From Thermoleophilia bacterium (GTDB taxonomy: Bacteria > Actinomycetota > Thermoleophilia > Gaiellales > JAICJC01), in assembly GCA_025928435.1 (NCBI GenBank), contig JAICJM010000004.1:1-48995 (forward strand): a stretch of DNA of 48,995 bases. The letters run 5' to 3'. The notes under the pieces are model-generated. The model had not been told where the DNA came from. It saw only the letters and a list, made by a program, of their open reading frames with translations, and ran no database searches. Within the stretch, counting starts at the first letter, position 1, and the number at the start of each line of letters is the position of its first letter. Shown piece by piece: positions 8,247-14,832 of this stretch. A program made the position numbers and the translations under genes.

Positions 8247-8302
8247 TTCCCCTCTCAGGATTCAGCACCTACCCGACCAGTCTAAGCGAGCTTGTGGGGA
8301 AT
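8247..8302 (-). promoter_or_regulatory. 56-bp upstream element shared by both TauE genes, copy 2
   Basis: Second copy of the element at 7337-7392. Here the outer ends form an inverted repeat (TTCCCC at 8247 and GGGGAA at 8296-8301). The central CCCGACCAGTCTAAGCGA matches CCCGACCAATATAACCGA in copy 1 at 14 of 18 bases. Conservation of spacing to the start codon in both genes argues for common regulation. Confidence 0.6.
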
Positions 8303-8307
8303 ACAAG

Positions 8308-8338
8308 GGCCCCGCCCCCGGCTCGCGGGGGCGGGGCC
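8308..8338 (-). terminator. Strong hairpin terminator after ATP sulfurylase
   Basis: A perfect 13-bp GC stem (GGCCCCGCCCCCG with its complement) and a 5-base loop GCTCG, placed 7 bases past the sat stop on the minus strand. It separates the sulfur operon from the downstream exporter gene, which has its own upstream element starting right after. Confidence 0.75.
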
Positions 8339-8345
8339 GGATGCC

Positions 8346-9515
8346 CTACTTGGAGCGGTACGCCTCGATCAGCACGCGCGCCACTTCGGGGCGGCTGAAC
8401 TCCGCCGGCGGCTCGATGCCCTGCCCGAGCATCTCGCGCACCTTCGTCCCCGAGAGGAACACGTGGTCCTCGGCGGGGTGCGGGCAGGTCTTGGCGGAGC
8501 CCATGTTCCCGCACGTCTTGCAGAAGAACGTGTGGTCGAAGAACATCGGCTGGATGCCGAGCTCGTCCCGCTCGAAGCTGTCGAAGATCAGGTGTGCGTC
8601 GTACGTGCCGTAGTAGCTGCCCACGCCGGCGTGATCGCGGCCGACGATGAAGTGCGAGCAGCCGTAGTTCTTGCGGCAGATCGCGTGCCACACCGCCTCG
8701 CGCGGCCCTGCGTAGCGCATGGCGGCCGGGAAGGCGGACAGGAGCGTGCGGTCGGCCGGGTAGTACTTCTCGAGCAGCACCCGGTAGCAGCGCACCCGCA
8801 CCTCGGCGGGCACGTCGTCGCCCTTCGTCTTGCCGACCAGCGGGTGCAGGAGCAACCCGTCGACCGTCTCGAGCGCGCACTTCTGGATGTACTCGTGCGC
8901 CCGGTGCACCGGGTTCCGGGTCTGGAAGCCGACCACGCGGCTCCAGCCCCGCTCCGCGAACGCCGCCCGCGTCTCGGCGGGATCGACGTGCAGGTCGGGG
9001 AAGTCCGGCTCGGGGCGGTTGAACACCGTCACCTGCCCGCCGACGAGGATGCTGCCCTCCGCGTACACCTGGGCCACGCCCGGATGGGCGTCCTCGGTGG
9101 TGCGGAAGACCTTGGCGGCCTCCTCGCTGCGGTCGGCCTCGAACACGTCGGCCACGTCGATGACGGCGAGCAGCTCGCCGCCGTGGCCCTCGAGCGCGAG
9201 CCGGTCGGCCGTCGGCTTCTCGGGGACGGACAGCGTCACGGGCAGCGCCCACGGCAGTCCGCTCTCGAGGTGCATGTCCGAGACGACGCGGTCGTAGTCC
9301 GCCTGCACCATGAAGCCGGTCAGCGGCGAGAGCGCCCCCGACGCGATCATGTCCAGGTCGGCGGTCTGCTTCTCGCTCATGTGCACGCGGGGCAGGCTCT
9401 GGGCCTCCTCGCGCAGCGCGGTCGCCTCGTCGCCGGTCACCATGCGGTTGATCAGCTCGCCGCCGTGAGGGGCGATCAGCCCGGCGCCGCTCTGCCGTGC
9501 GGTCTGCGACGACAT
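8346..9515 (-). CDS. sat: ATP sulfurylase (sulfate adenylyltransferase)
   Basis: A 389-residue single-chain ATP sulfurylase (ATP + sulfate to APS + PPi). It shows the catalytic FQTRNPVHRAHEYIQK (Q-x-R-N-x-x-H-x-x-H) near residue 195 and IVGRDHAGVGSYYG near 285. A Cys-rich stretch (FFCKTCGN...KTCPH) near the C-terminus matches the zinc site of bacterial Sat enzymes. There is no fused APS kinase; that is the separate gene directly upstream, whose TGA overlaps this ATG (TGATG at 9513-9517). It is the last gene of the operon that begins near 14742 and supplies APS for the reductase encoded two genes upstream. Confidence 0.95.
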   Translation of the reverse strand: MSSQTARQSGAGLIAPHGGELINRMVTGDEATALREEAQSLPRVHMSEKQTADLDMIASGALSPLTGFMVQADYDRVVSDMHLESGLPWALPVTLSVPEKPTADRLALEGHGGELLAVIDVADVFEADRSEEAAKVFRTTEDAHPGVAQVYAEGSILVGGQVTVFNRPEPDFPDLHVDPAETRAAFAERGWSRVVGFQTRNPVHRAHEYIQKCALETVDGLLLHPLVGKTKGDDVPAEVRVRCYRVLLEKYYPADRTLLSAFPAAMRYAGPREAVWHAICRKNYGCSHFIVGRDHAGVGSYYGTYDAHLIFDSFERDELGIQPMFFDHTFFCKTCGNMGSAKTCPHPAEDHVFLSGTKVREMLGQGIEPPAEFSRPEVARVLIEAYRSK

Positions 9516-10084
9516 CAGGCGACCGCCTCCTCGAGCACGGGGGGGATGATGTTGAGCCGCTCGAGCTCGGAGATGACGAACGCCGCGGACTCCTCGGGCG
9601 TGCGGCCCTCGGTCTCGACGACGATCTCGGCCTTCTCGGGCGCCTCGTACGGGTCGCTGACGCCGGTGAACTCCTTGATCTCGCCGGAGAACGCCTTGGC
9701 GTAGAGGCCCTTCACATCGCGGCGCGCGCACTCCTCGAGCGACGTCGCGACGTACACCTCGACGAAGTTGCCGACGCCGCCGACCATGTCGCGGACCATC
9801 TCGCGGGTCTCGGCGTACGGGGAGATGGCGGCGACGATCACGCCGGCGCCGTGGCGGGTCAGGAGCTTCGAGACGAAGCCGATCCGCAGGATGTTCGCGT
9901 CGCGGTCCTCGCGGGAGAAGCCGAGGCCCTTGCTGAGATGCGTGCGAACGACATCGCCGTCAAGGTGGTCGACCAGGACGCCGCGCCGCTCGATCTCAGG
10001 CCCGATGATCCGGGCGATGGTCGTCTTGCCGGAACCGGACAATCCGGTGAACCAAAGTGTGAACCCTTGAGTGTCTTCGTGCAC
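9515..10084 (-). CDS. cysC: APS kinase
   Basis: A 189-residue adenylylsulfate kinase that phosphorylates APS to PAPS. The P-loop is FTGLSGSGKTTIAR (residues about 13-26), followed by DGDVVRTHLSKGLGFSREDRDANI, the APS-binding segment typical of CysC, and the conserved FVEVYVATSLEECARRDVKGLYAKA. The start is GTG 10084, with AAAGGA nine bases upstream. A gap of 53 bases separates it from cysH, the widest gap within the operon. With an APS-type reductase next door the kinase is not strictly needed for sulfite formation; it may serve sulfotransferases or a reductase able to use both substrates. Confidence 0.95.
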   Translation of the reverse strand: MHEDTQGFTLWFTGLSGSGKTTIARIIGPEIERRGVLVDHLDGDVVRTHLSKGLGFSREDRDANILRIGFVSKLLTRHGAGVIVAAISPYAETREMVRDMVGGVGNFVEVYVATSLEECARRDVKGLYAKAFSGEIKEFTGVSDPYEAPEKAEIVVETEGRTPEESAAFVISELERLNIIPPVLEEAVA

Positions 10085-10137
10085 GCTGCTCGTTCCTTTC
10101 TAAAGGAGTCGTAACCCGTCTTGTAGCAATCGTGTCC

Positions 10138-10845
10138 TCAGCGGCCGTGCAGGCCGCACTCGATCTTGCCCGTGCCCCGCCAGCGTCCTGCCCTCTCGTC
10201 GGCGTGAGTGCCAGCCACCGACGTCGTGCACGGCACACACCCAATCGACGGATACCCGTGGTCATGCAGGGTGTTGTACGGAATGCCGTGCCTCCAGATA
10301 TAGCGCCACACGTCGCGGCTTGTCCAATCCGCAAGCGGCTGGACCTTGACGACGCCGCGGCGATCGTCCACCTCGATCTTGCGTGCATTTTGGCGAGTTG
10401 TCGACTGTTCCCGGCGAATTCCCGTGATCCAGGCGTCCATCCCGCGCAGCGCCTGCTCGAGCGGCGCGACCTTGCGCATGCCGCAGCAGGCGTCCGGATC
10501 CCGCTCCCAGAGCCGATCTCCGTGGACGTCCGCCTGCTGCTCGACGCTGAGCTCGGGGTCGATGCGCTCGAACTTGATCGGATAGCGGGCGATCAGCCGC
10601 TCGCGCGTGGCGTAGGTCTCGGGGAAGAGGAGGCCCGTGTCGAACTCGACCACCCGCAGCTGCGGGGCCACCTCCGAGAGCATGTGGACGAGCACCGAGC
10701 TCTGCTTCTGCCACGAGCAGGTGAGCACGGCGCGGTCGCCGAAGCGCTCGGCCGTCCACCGCAGCAGGTCCTCGGCCGGGCGCGACTCGAACTCGTCTGC
10801 GAGATCGGCCGCCTCGTCGAGGGAGATGGGCAGGACGGCGCTCAT
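10138..10845 (-). CDS. cysH: APS/PAPS reductase with four-cysteine cluster motif
   Basis: A 235-residue CysH-family reductase. TCSWQKQSSVLVHML is the PP-loop, RYPIKFERIDPE and ITGIRREQSTTR follow, and ECGLH near the C-terminus carries the catalytic Cys. The pairs in CCGMRKV and CVPCT are the [4Fe-4S] ligands that mark APS reductases (and some bifunctional enzymes), so APS is the likelier substrate. The product is sulfite. The start codon overlaps the stop of the phosphosulfolactate synthase gene (ATGA 10842-10845), which places sulfite production and sulfite use in coupled translation. No sulfite reductase gene is present in the window. Confidence 0.92.
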   Translation of the reverse strand: MSAVLPISLDEAADLADEFESRPAEDLLRWTAERFGDRAVLTCSWQKQSSVLVHMLSEVAPQLRVVEFDTGLLFPETYATRERLIARYPIKFERIDPELSVEQQADVHGDRLWERDPDACCGMRKVAPLEQALRGMDAWITGIRREQSTTRQNARKIEVDDRRGVVKVQPLADWTSRDVWRYIWRHGIPYNTLHDHGYPSIGCVPCTTSVAGTHADERAGRWRGTGKIECGLHGR

Positions 10846-11624
10846 GCTCGTGGGACGGGCAGGTCTCGCAGGAGCAGGTCGGCCATGGTGTCGGAGCGCA
10901 GCCCGAGCCGCAGGGTCTCGAGCGGGATGACCTCCTCGGGCGGGATGTTGCCGAGGTTCACCTCGGGGCCCAGGTGGCGGATGAACCAGGCCTGCTGATC
11001 CTTCTGCGGGGCCTCGAAGAGCAGGTTGTCGAGCGGCACCTCGTGGACGATCTCGTCGATCAGGCCGGAGCGGACCTCGCCGCTGCCGCGGAAGATGCCG
11101 GCGGTGCCGCCCTCGCGGGCCTCGGTGATGACCTTGGCCGCCCCCGCCTCGAGCTCCTCCTTGATCCACGCCACCCACTGGTAGGGGGCAAAGACGCACT
11201 CCGAGTCCTTCGAGCCGACCTCGGAGAGGACGACGAACTCCTCCGCCAGCGACGAGATCAGCTCGAGCTTGGAGTCGCGCTCGATCTGGATCGTGCCGTC
11301 CGAGACCTCGACGTGGGTGAAGCCGAACCCTTCAGTCCAGCGCTTGAACTCCTCGACGCGGCCGCGGGCGATGGCGGCCTCGAGCAGCGTCCCGCCGCAC
11401 ATGACCGGGATGGCGGCCTCCTGGTAGGCGCGGATCTTCTCGGCCAGGTTGCGGGTCACGTACGACGTGCCCCAGCCCATCTTGACGATGTCGACGTACT
11501 CGCCCGCGGTGTCGATCAGCCCCTGCACCTCGTGCAGGCTCATGCCCTTGTCGATCACGTGCGTCCACCCCCGCTCGCGCGGCTTGGGAGGGCGCATCGG
11601 CAGTCCCAGGAACTCCTCGACCAT
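10842..11624 (-). CDS. comA: Phosphosulfolactate synthase (ComA family)
   Basis: A 260-residue TIM-barrel protein of the ComA/HSA32 family. Recognisable segments are THVIDKGMSLHEVQGL near the N-terminus, VDIVKMGWGTSYV, MCGGTLLEAA, HVEVSDGTIQI, EVGSKDS, EAREGGTAGIFRG and the C-terminal LGPEVNLGNI. The characterised reaction is addition of sulfite to phosphoenolpyruvate to give (R)-phosphosulfolactate, first step of coenzyme M synthesis in methanogens; Bacillus YitD is also in this family, in an operon with Sat and CysH relatives. Here it sits 3 bases after the fumarase beta gene and overlaps cysH, which supports a true sulfite-using role rather than the HSA32 plant-type role. Confidence 0.88.
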   Translation of the reverse strand: MVEEFLGLPMRPPKPRERGWTHVIDKGMSLHEVQGLIDTAGEYVDIVKMGWGTSYVTRNLAEKIRAYQEAAIPVMCGGTLLEAAIARGRVEEFKRWTEGFGFTHVEVSDGTIQIERDSKLELISSLAEEFVVLSEVGSKDSECVFAPYQWVAWIKEELEAGAAKVITEAREGGTAGIFRGSGEVRSGLIDEIVHEVPLDNLLFEAPQKDQQAWFIRHLGPEVNLGNIPPEEVIPLETLRLGLRSDTMADLLLRDLPVPRA

Positions 11625-11627
11625 GGT

Positions 11628-12212
11628 CTATAACCTCGCGTAGATGGACTCGTCGAGCCGCCTGCGCGCCTCGACCTGGACGTTCTCGTACAGGCTCTCG
11701 CCGTGGGTGTCCATGCCGACGATGAGCGGGCCGAAGTCGCGGACGCGGAAGCGCCACAGGCACTCCGGCATCAGGTCCTCCCACTCGACCTGCTCGATGG
11801 CCTCGATCTGCGTCGTCTCCAGGGCCGCGGCGCCGCCGACGATGGCCAGGTAGACGCCGCCGTGCTGCTTCAGCGGCTCGAGCGCCTCCGGCAGGAGGCC
11901 GCCCTTGCCCATGATCGCGCGGGCGCCGTGGTCGCGGATCAGGCCCTCGGTGAACCGGCTCATCCGGGCCGAGGTGGTCGTGCCGATGCACATCGGCTCG
12001 TAGGAGCCGTCCGCCAGCTTGCGCACGTTCGGGGCGGTGTGCAGGAGCGCCGCGCCGCGGAGCGAGAACGGCGGCTCCTGGCCCTGGTCGAAGATCCGGA
12101 TCTGGGTCGCGTCGCGGATGCCGACGATCTCGCCCTGGATCGTGACCGTGTCGCCGGCGCGCAGCGCGCGGACGGTCGCCTCGTCGGTGGGGAAGGGGAT
12201 CTCGTGGTGCAT
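11628..12212 (-). CDS. Class I fumarase-type hydro-lyase, beta subunit
   Basis: A 194-residue beta subunit of the two-subunit [4Fe-4S] fumarase/tartrate dehydratase family. It has CIGTTTSARM (family usual G-P-T-T-x-x-R-M, so Pro is Thr here), AIMGKGGL, HGGVYLAIVGGAAAL and VEWEDLMPECLWRFRV followed by DTHG. In the family the Arg and Lys of these motifs help bind the dicarboxylate substrate. The start ATG overlaps the alpha-subunit stop (TGATG 12210-12214). The usual reaction is fumarate to malate; the location between a sulfonate-forming enzyme and a fumarate-reductase-like protein raises the possibility of a sulfonated substrate. Confidence 0.85.
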   Translation of the reverse strand: MHHEIPFPTDEATVRALRAGDTVTIQGEIVGIRDATQIRIFDQGQEPPFSLRGAALLHTAPNVRKLADGSYEPMCIGTTTSARMSRFTEGLIRDHGARAIMGKGGLLPEALEPLKQHGGVYLAIVGGAAALETTQIEAIEQVEWEDLMPECLWRFRVRDFGPLIVGMDTHGESLYENVQVEARRRLDESIYARL

Positions 12213-13111
12213 CACGCCTCCCGGTCGTAGTCGATCTCGCCCGCCGCGGAGATGTGCGCGCTGGCCCGGCGGGCGGCCCAGCACTGGTAGTTCACGGCGA
12301 CCGGGTTCAGGGTGATGTGCGTGTGGGCCTGCTCGACGTGGACGGAGAGCACCGTCGTGTCGCCGCCGAGGCCCATGGGGCCGACGCCCGTGTCGTTCAG
12401 GAGCGCGAACAGGTCGGTCTCGAGGGCGGCCACGTCCGGGTCGGCGTTCTGCGTCCCCACCGGCCGCGCGATCGCCTCCTTGGCGAGGTGCATGGCCAGG
12501 TCGGCCGAGCCGCCGATGCCGACGCCGACGATGCCCGGCGGGCACGGTTTGCCCCCGGCGCCGACGATCGAGTCGAGCACGAAGCGCTTGATCGCCTTCA
12601 CGCCGTCGGCCGGGACGAGCATCTTCAGGAAGCTCATGTTCTCGGAGCCCGAGCCCTTCGGCACGCACTTCACGTCGAGGCCGTCCCAGTCGGGCACGAA
12701 CTCCCAGTGGATGTGCGGGATGCGGTGGCCGGTGTTATCGCCGGTCGCTTTGCGCGTGAGGGTGTGGACGGTGTTCGAGCGCAGCGGGTGCTCGAGCGTC
12801 GCCCGCCGCGTGCCCTCGCGCAGCGCCGACTCGATCCGGGCCGGGTGGAGCGGGAAGCGCTCGCCGACGCGGGCGTAGAAGACGGCGATGCCGGTGTCCT
12901 GGCAGACCAGGTTGCCCTGCTCGTCGGCGACCGACACGTTGGTGTTGATCGTCTCCAGGATGCGGCGCCCGACCTTGTGGGTCTCGCGCTCCATGGCGTC
13001 GCGCAGCGCGTCGCGCAGATCCTGGGGGATGTCCTTGAGCGCCCAGACGTACAGGTGGGCGGCGGCGTCCTCGACGGCCGTGGCGAGATCGGTGGAGGCG
13101 ATCGTGCTCAT
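12212..13111 (-). CDS. Class I fumarase-type hydro-lyase, alpha subunit
   Basis: A 299-residue alpha subunit that binds the [4Fe-4S] cluster. The three expected cysteines are in VCQDTGIAV (near residue 71), KPCPPGIVGVGIGG (near 190) and NYQCWAARRA (near 284). Other signatures are LRSNTVHTLTRKATGDNTG, KGSGSENMSF, GPMGLGGDTT and HTHITLNPVAVN. Together with the beta subunit it forms a complete hydro-lyase that adds or removes water across a trans double bond of fumarate-like acids. It overlaps both neighbours (ATGA with the flavoprotein at 13108-13111). Mesaconase or tartrate dehydratase activity is possible; the sequence alone does not decide. Confidence 0.88.
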   Translation of the reverse strand: MSTIASTDLATAVEDAAAHLYVWALKDIPQDLRDALRDAMERETHKVGRRILETINTNVSVADEQGNLVCQDTGIAVFYARVGERFPLHPARIESALREGTRRATLEHPLRSNTVHTLTRKATGDNTGHRIPHIHWEFVPDWDGLDVKCVPKGSGSENMSFLKMLVPADGVKAIKRFVLDSIVGAGGKPCPPGIVGVGIGGSADLAMHLAKEAIARPVGTQNADPDVAALETDLFALLNDTGVGPMGLGGDTTVLSVHVEQAHTHITLNPVAVNYQCWAARRASAHISAAGEIDYDREA

Positions 13112-14313
13112 GCCGCGGCCGCCCTTCCCGCGCGCCGTCCGAAGACGACGCAGTCGAGCAGCGAGTTGCCCATCATGCGGTTGCGGCCGTGGACGCCGCC
13201 CGAGATCTCCCCGGCCGCGAACAGGCCGGCGACGGTCGTCTGGCCGCGGTCGTCGATCCGCAGCCCGCCGTTCTGGTAGTGCAGGACGGGGTAGGTCAGG
13301 ATCGGCTCGTGCAGCGGGTCGACGCCCGCCGCGCGGTAACGGCGCAGCATGGTGGGGATCACCTCTCCGGCGATTTCGGGGTCAATGGCAGTCGTGTCCA
13401 GGTGCACGGCCGGCCGCCCGTCGGGCGTGACCAGGCCGCGGCCCTCCTCGCACTCGCGCACGATCGCGGCCGCGACGGTGTCGCGGGGGGCGAGCTCGTC
13501 ACAGAAGCGCTCGCCGGCGGCGTTGCGGAGCGTGGCGCCGTAGCTGCGGCACGTCTCGGGGATGGAGAAGCCCTGGAGCGGCGGCGGCCAGGCGCCGCCG
13601 GTGGGGTGGTGCTGGAGCGCGTCGTAGTCGCGCACCTCGGCGCCGAGCGCGCGGGCGAGCGCCGTCGCCTCGCCGGTCGAGCCGGGCTGGTTCGTCGTCA
13701 GGATGCCCGCGTCGTGGGCCTCCTTGTAACAGCGCCCGCCGGCCGCGAGGACCACGGCACCGGCGTCGAGCCGGCGCTCCTCGTCGCCCTGCGTCAGGCG
13801 GGCGGCGAAGTGGCCGTTGGGGCGCTCCAGGCCGACGAGGGCGGTGTGGTCGTGGATGGCGATCCCGCGCCGGTCGAGCTCGGCCCGCAGGGCCTTGGCG
13901 ATGGCGTGGCCGGTGCGGTCGCCGACCTGCAGGAGCCGGGGGATGCTGGCGCCGCCGCAGCGGGCCAGGCGGTAGCCCTCCCCGTCGCGCGAGAACTCGA
14001 CGCCGATCGACTCGAGCCATCCGATCGCCTCCGGCGCCTCGGACGTGAGCACGGAGACGAGCTCGGGGTCGGCGGTGCCGTGCGAGGAGTCGAGCACGTC
14101 CCGGGCGTGGCGCTCCGGCGAGTCGTCGGGATGCACGGCCGCCTGGATGCCGCCGTGGGCCATGCCGGTGTTGCACGAGGCGCGCGAGCCTTTCGTGACC
14201 AGCACGACCTCGGCGCCGGTGTCCGCGGCTGCCCATGCGGCTGCCAGACCGGCGCCGCCGCTGCCGATCACGAGCACGTCCGCACGCCCGGGGAGATCGC
14301 TCACGAGGAGCAT
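13108..14313 (-). CDS. Fumarate reductase/L-aspartate oxidase-like FAD flavoprotein, short form
   Basis: A 401-residue member of the SdhA/FrdA/NadB superfamily that ends after the capping/FAD domains and lacks the C-terminal helical domain of SdhA. It has the FAD loop VIGSGGAG (15-22), VTKGSRASCNTGMAHGG, LQHHPTGG (233-240), LAPRDTV (274-280, with the proton-donor Arg), LHYQNGG (344-350) and GRNRMMGNSLLD (376-387). The family motif T-E-x-x-R-G-E-G reads PETCRSYG (252-259), so the substrate Thr is Pro and the next Gly-Glu is Ser-Tyr. It is expected to reduce an enoate or oxidise its product. The TTG at 14322 is an alternative start. It overlaps the hydro-lyase alpha gene. Confidence 0.82.
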   Translation of the reverse strand: MLLVSDLPGRADVLVIGSGGAGLAAAWAAADTGAEVVLVTKGSRASCNTGMAHGGIQAAVHPDDSPERHARDVLDSSHGTADPELVSVLTSEAPEAIGWLESIGVEFSRDGEGYRLARCGGASIPRLLQVGDRTGHAIAKALRAELDRRGIAIHDHTALVGLERPNGHFAARLTQGDEERRLDAGAVVLAAGGRCYKEAHDAGILTTNQPGSTGEATALARALGAEVRDYDALQHHPTGGAWPPPLQGFSIPETCRSYGATLRNAAGERFCDELAPRDTVAAAIVRECEEGRGLVTPDGRPAVHLDTTAIDPEIAGEVIPTMLRRYRAAGVDPLHEPILTYPVLHYQNGGLRIDDRGQTTVAGLFAAGEISGGVHGRNRMMGNSLLDCVVFGRRAGRAAAA

Positions 14314-14328
14314 CGTACCCAAGCAACT

Positions 14329-14742
14329 CTAATCAGAAAAATAAGATCGGCTTATATCACCCAGCTCATCCGGATCGGCCGGAGCCGAGCCCGGCTGCCA
14401 CGGCAGGACGAGCGGATCGCCCTCGTAGCGCGGGATCACGTGGACGTGGTAGTGGAACACCGTCTGCCAGGCGACCGCGCCGTTCGACTGCATGATGGTC
14501 ACGCCGTCCGCGCGCAGTCCGTGCATCGCGGCGCCCGCGAGGTGCTTGGCCGCGGCCGCGGCCGCCGCGAGGTCGTCCGCGGAGATCTCGTGGATGTCCG
14601 CGGCGTGCGCGCGCGGGATCACCAGCGCATGCCCGCGGGTGGCCGGGAAGATGTCCATGATCGCGACGACGCGATCGTCCTCGTAGACCCGCGTGGAGGG
14701 CAGCTCGCCCGCCACGATCTTGCAGAAGAGGCAGTCGTCCAT
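14329..14742 (-). CDS. HIT-family nucleotide hydrolase
   Basis: A 137-residue histidine-triad protein. DCLFCKIVAGELPS at the N-terminus holds the usual zinc Cys pair, VIPRAHAADIHE follows, and the active site is FHYHVHVIPRY (H-x-H-x-H-x-x). HIT proteins hydrolyse nucleoside phosphoramidates and related adenylates; some act on adenosine 5'-phosphosulfate in vitro, which would fit a gene leading an APS-handling operon, but this is inference. It is the first gene of the operon, 15 bases before the flavoprotein start. Its start is divergent from the GT2/rml operon, with a palindromic repeat in the gap. Confidence 0.88.
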   Translation of the reverse strand: MDDCLFCKIVAGELPSTRVYEDDRVVAIMDIFPATRGHALVIPRAHAADIHEISADDLAAAAAAAKHLAGAAMHGLRADGVTIMQSNGAVAWQTVFHYHVHVIPRYEGDPLVLPWQPGSAPADPDELGDISRSYFSD

Positions 14743-14774
14743 CGCCCCCTATTCCACCATACGCGCCGAGAACC

Positions 14775-14807
14775 GGGGACAGTCCCCGATTGCCGGGGGC
14801 TGTCCCC
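14775..14807. repeat. GGGGACAGTCCCC palindromic repeat, copy 2
   Basis: GGGGACAGTCCCC at 14775-14787 and GGGGGCTGTCCCC at 14795-14807 around the spacer GATTGCC. One arm carries an A/G-type change. Both this copy and copy 1 continue with ATTC after the right arm. It lies in the 90-base gap between two divergent operons. Confidence 0.8.
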
Positions 14808-14832
14808 ATTCGGCACCGCGTATCCTCTGCGC

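Noticed and set aside
13108..14313. Calling the flavoprotein nadB (L-aspartate oxidase)
   Set aside because: nadA and nadC are absent, the R-G-E-G motif is altered, the C-terminal domain is missing, and the context is sulfur metabolism.
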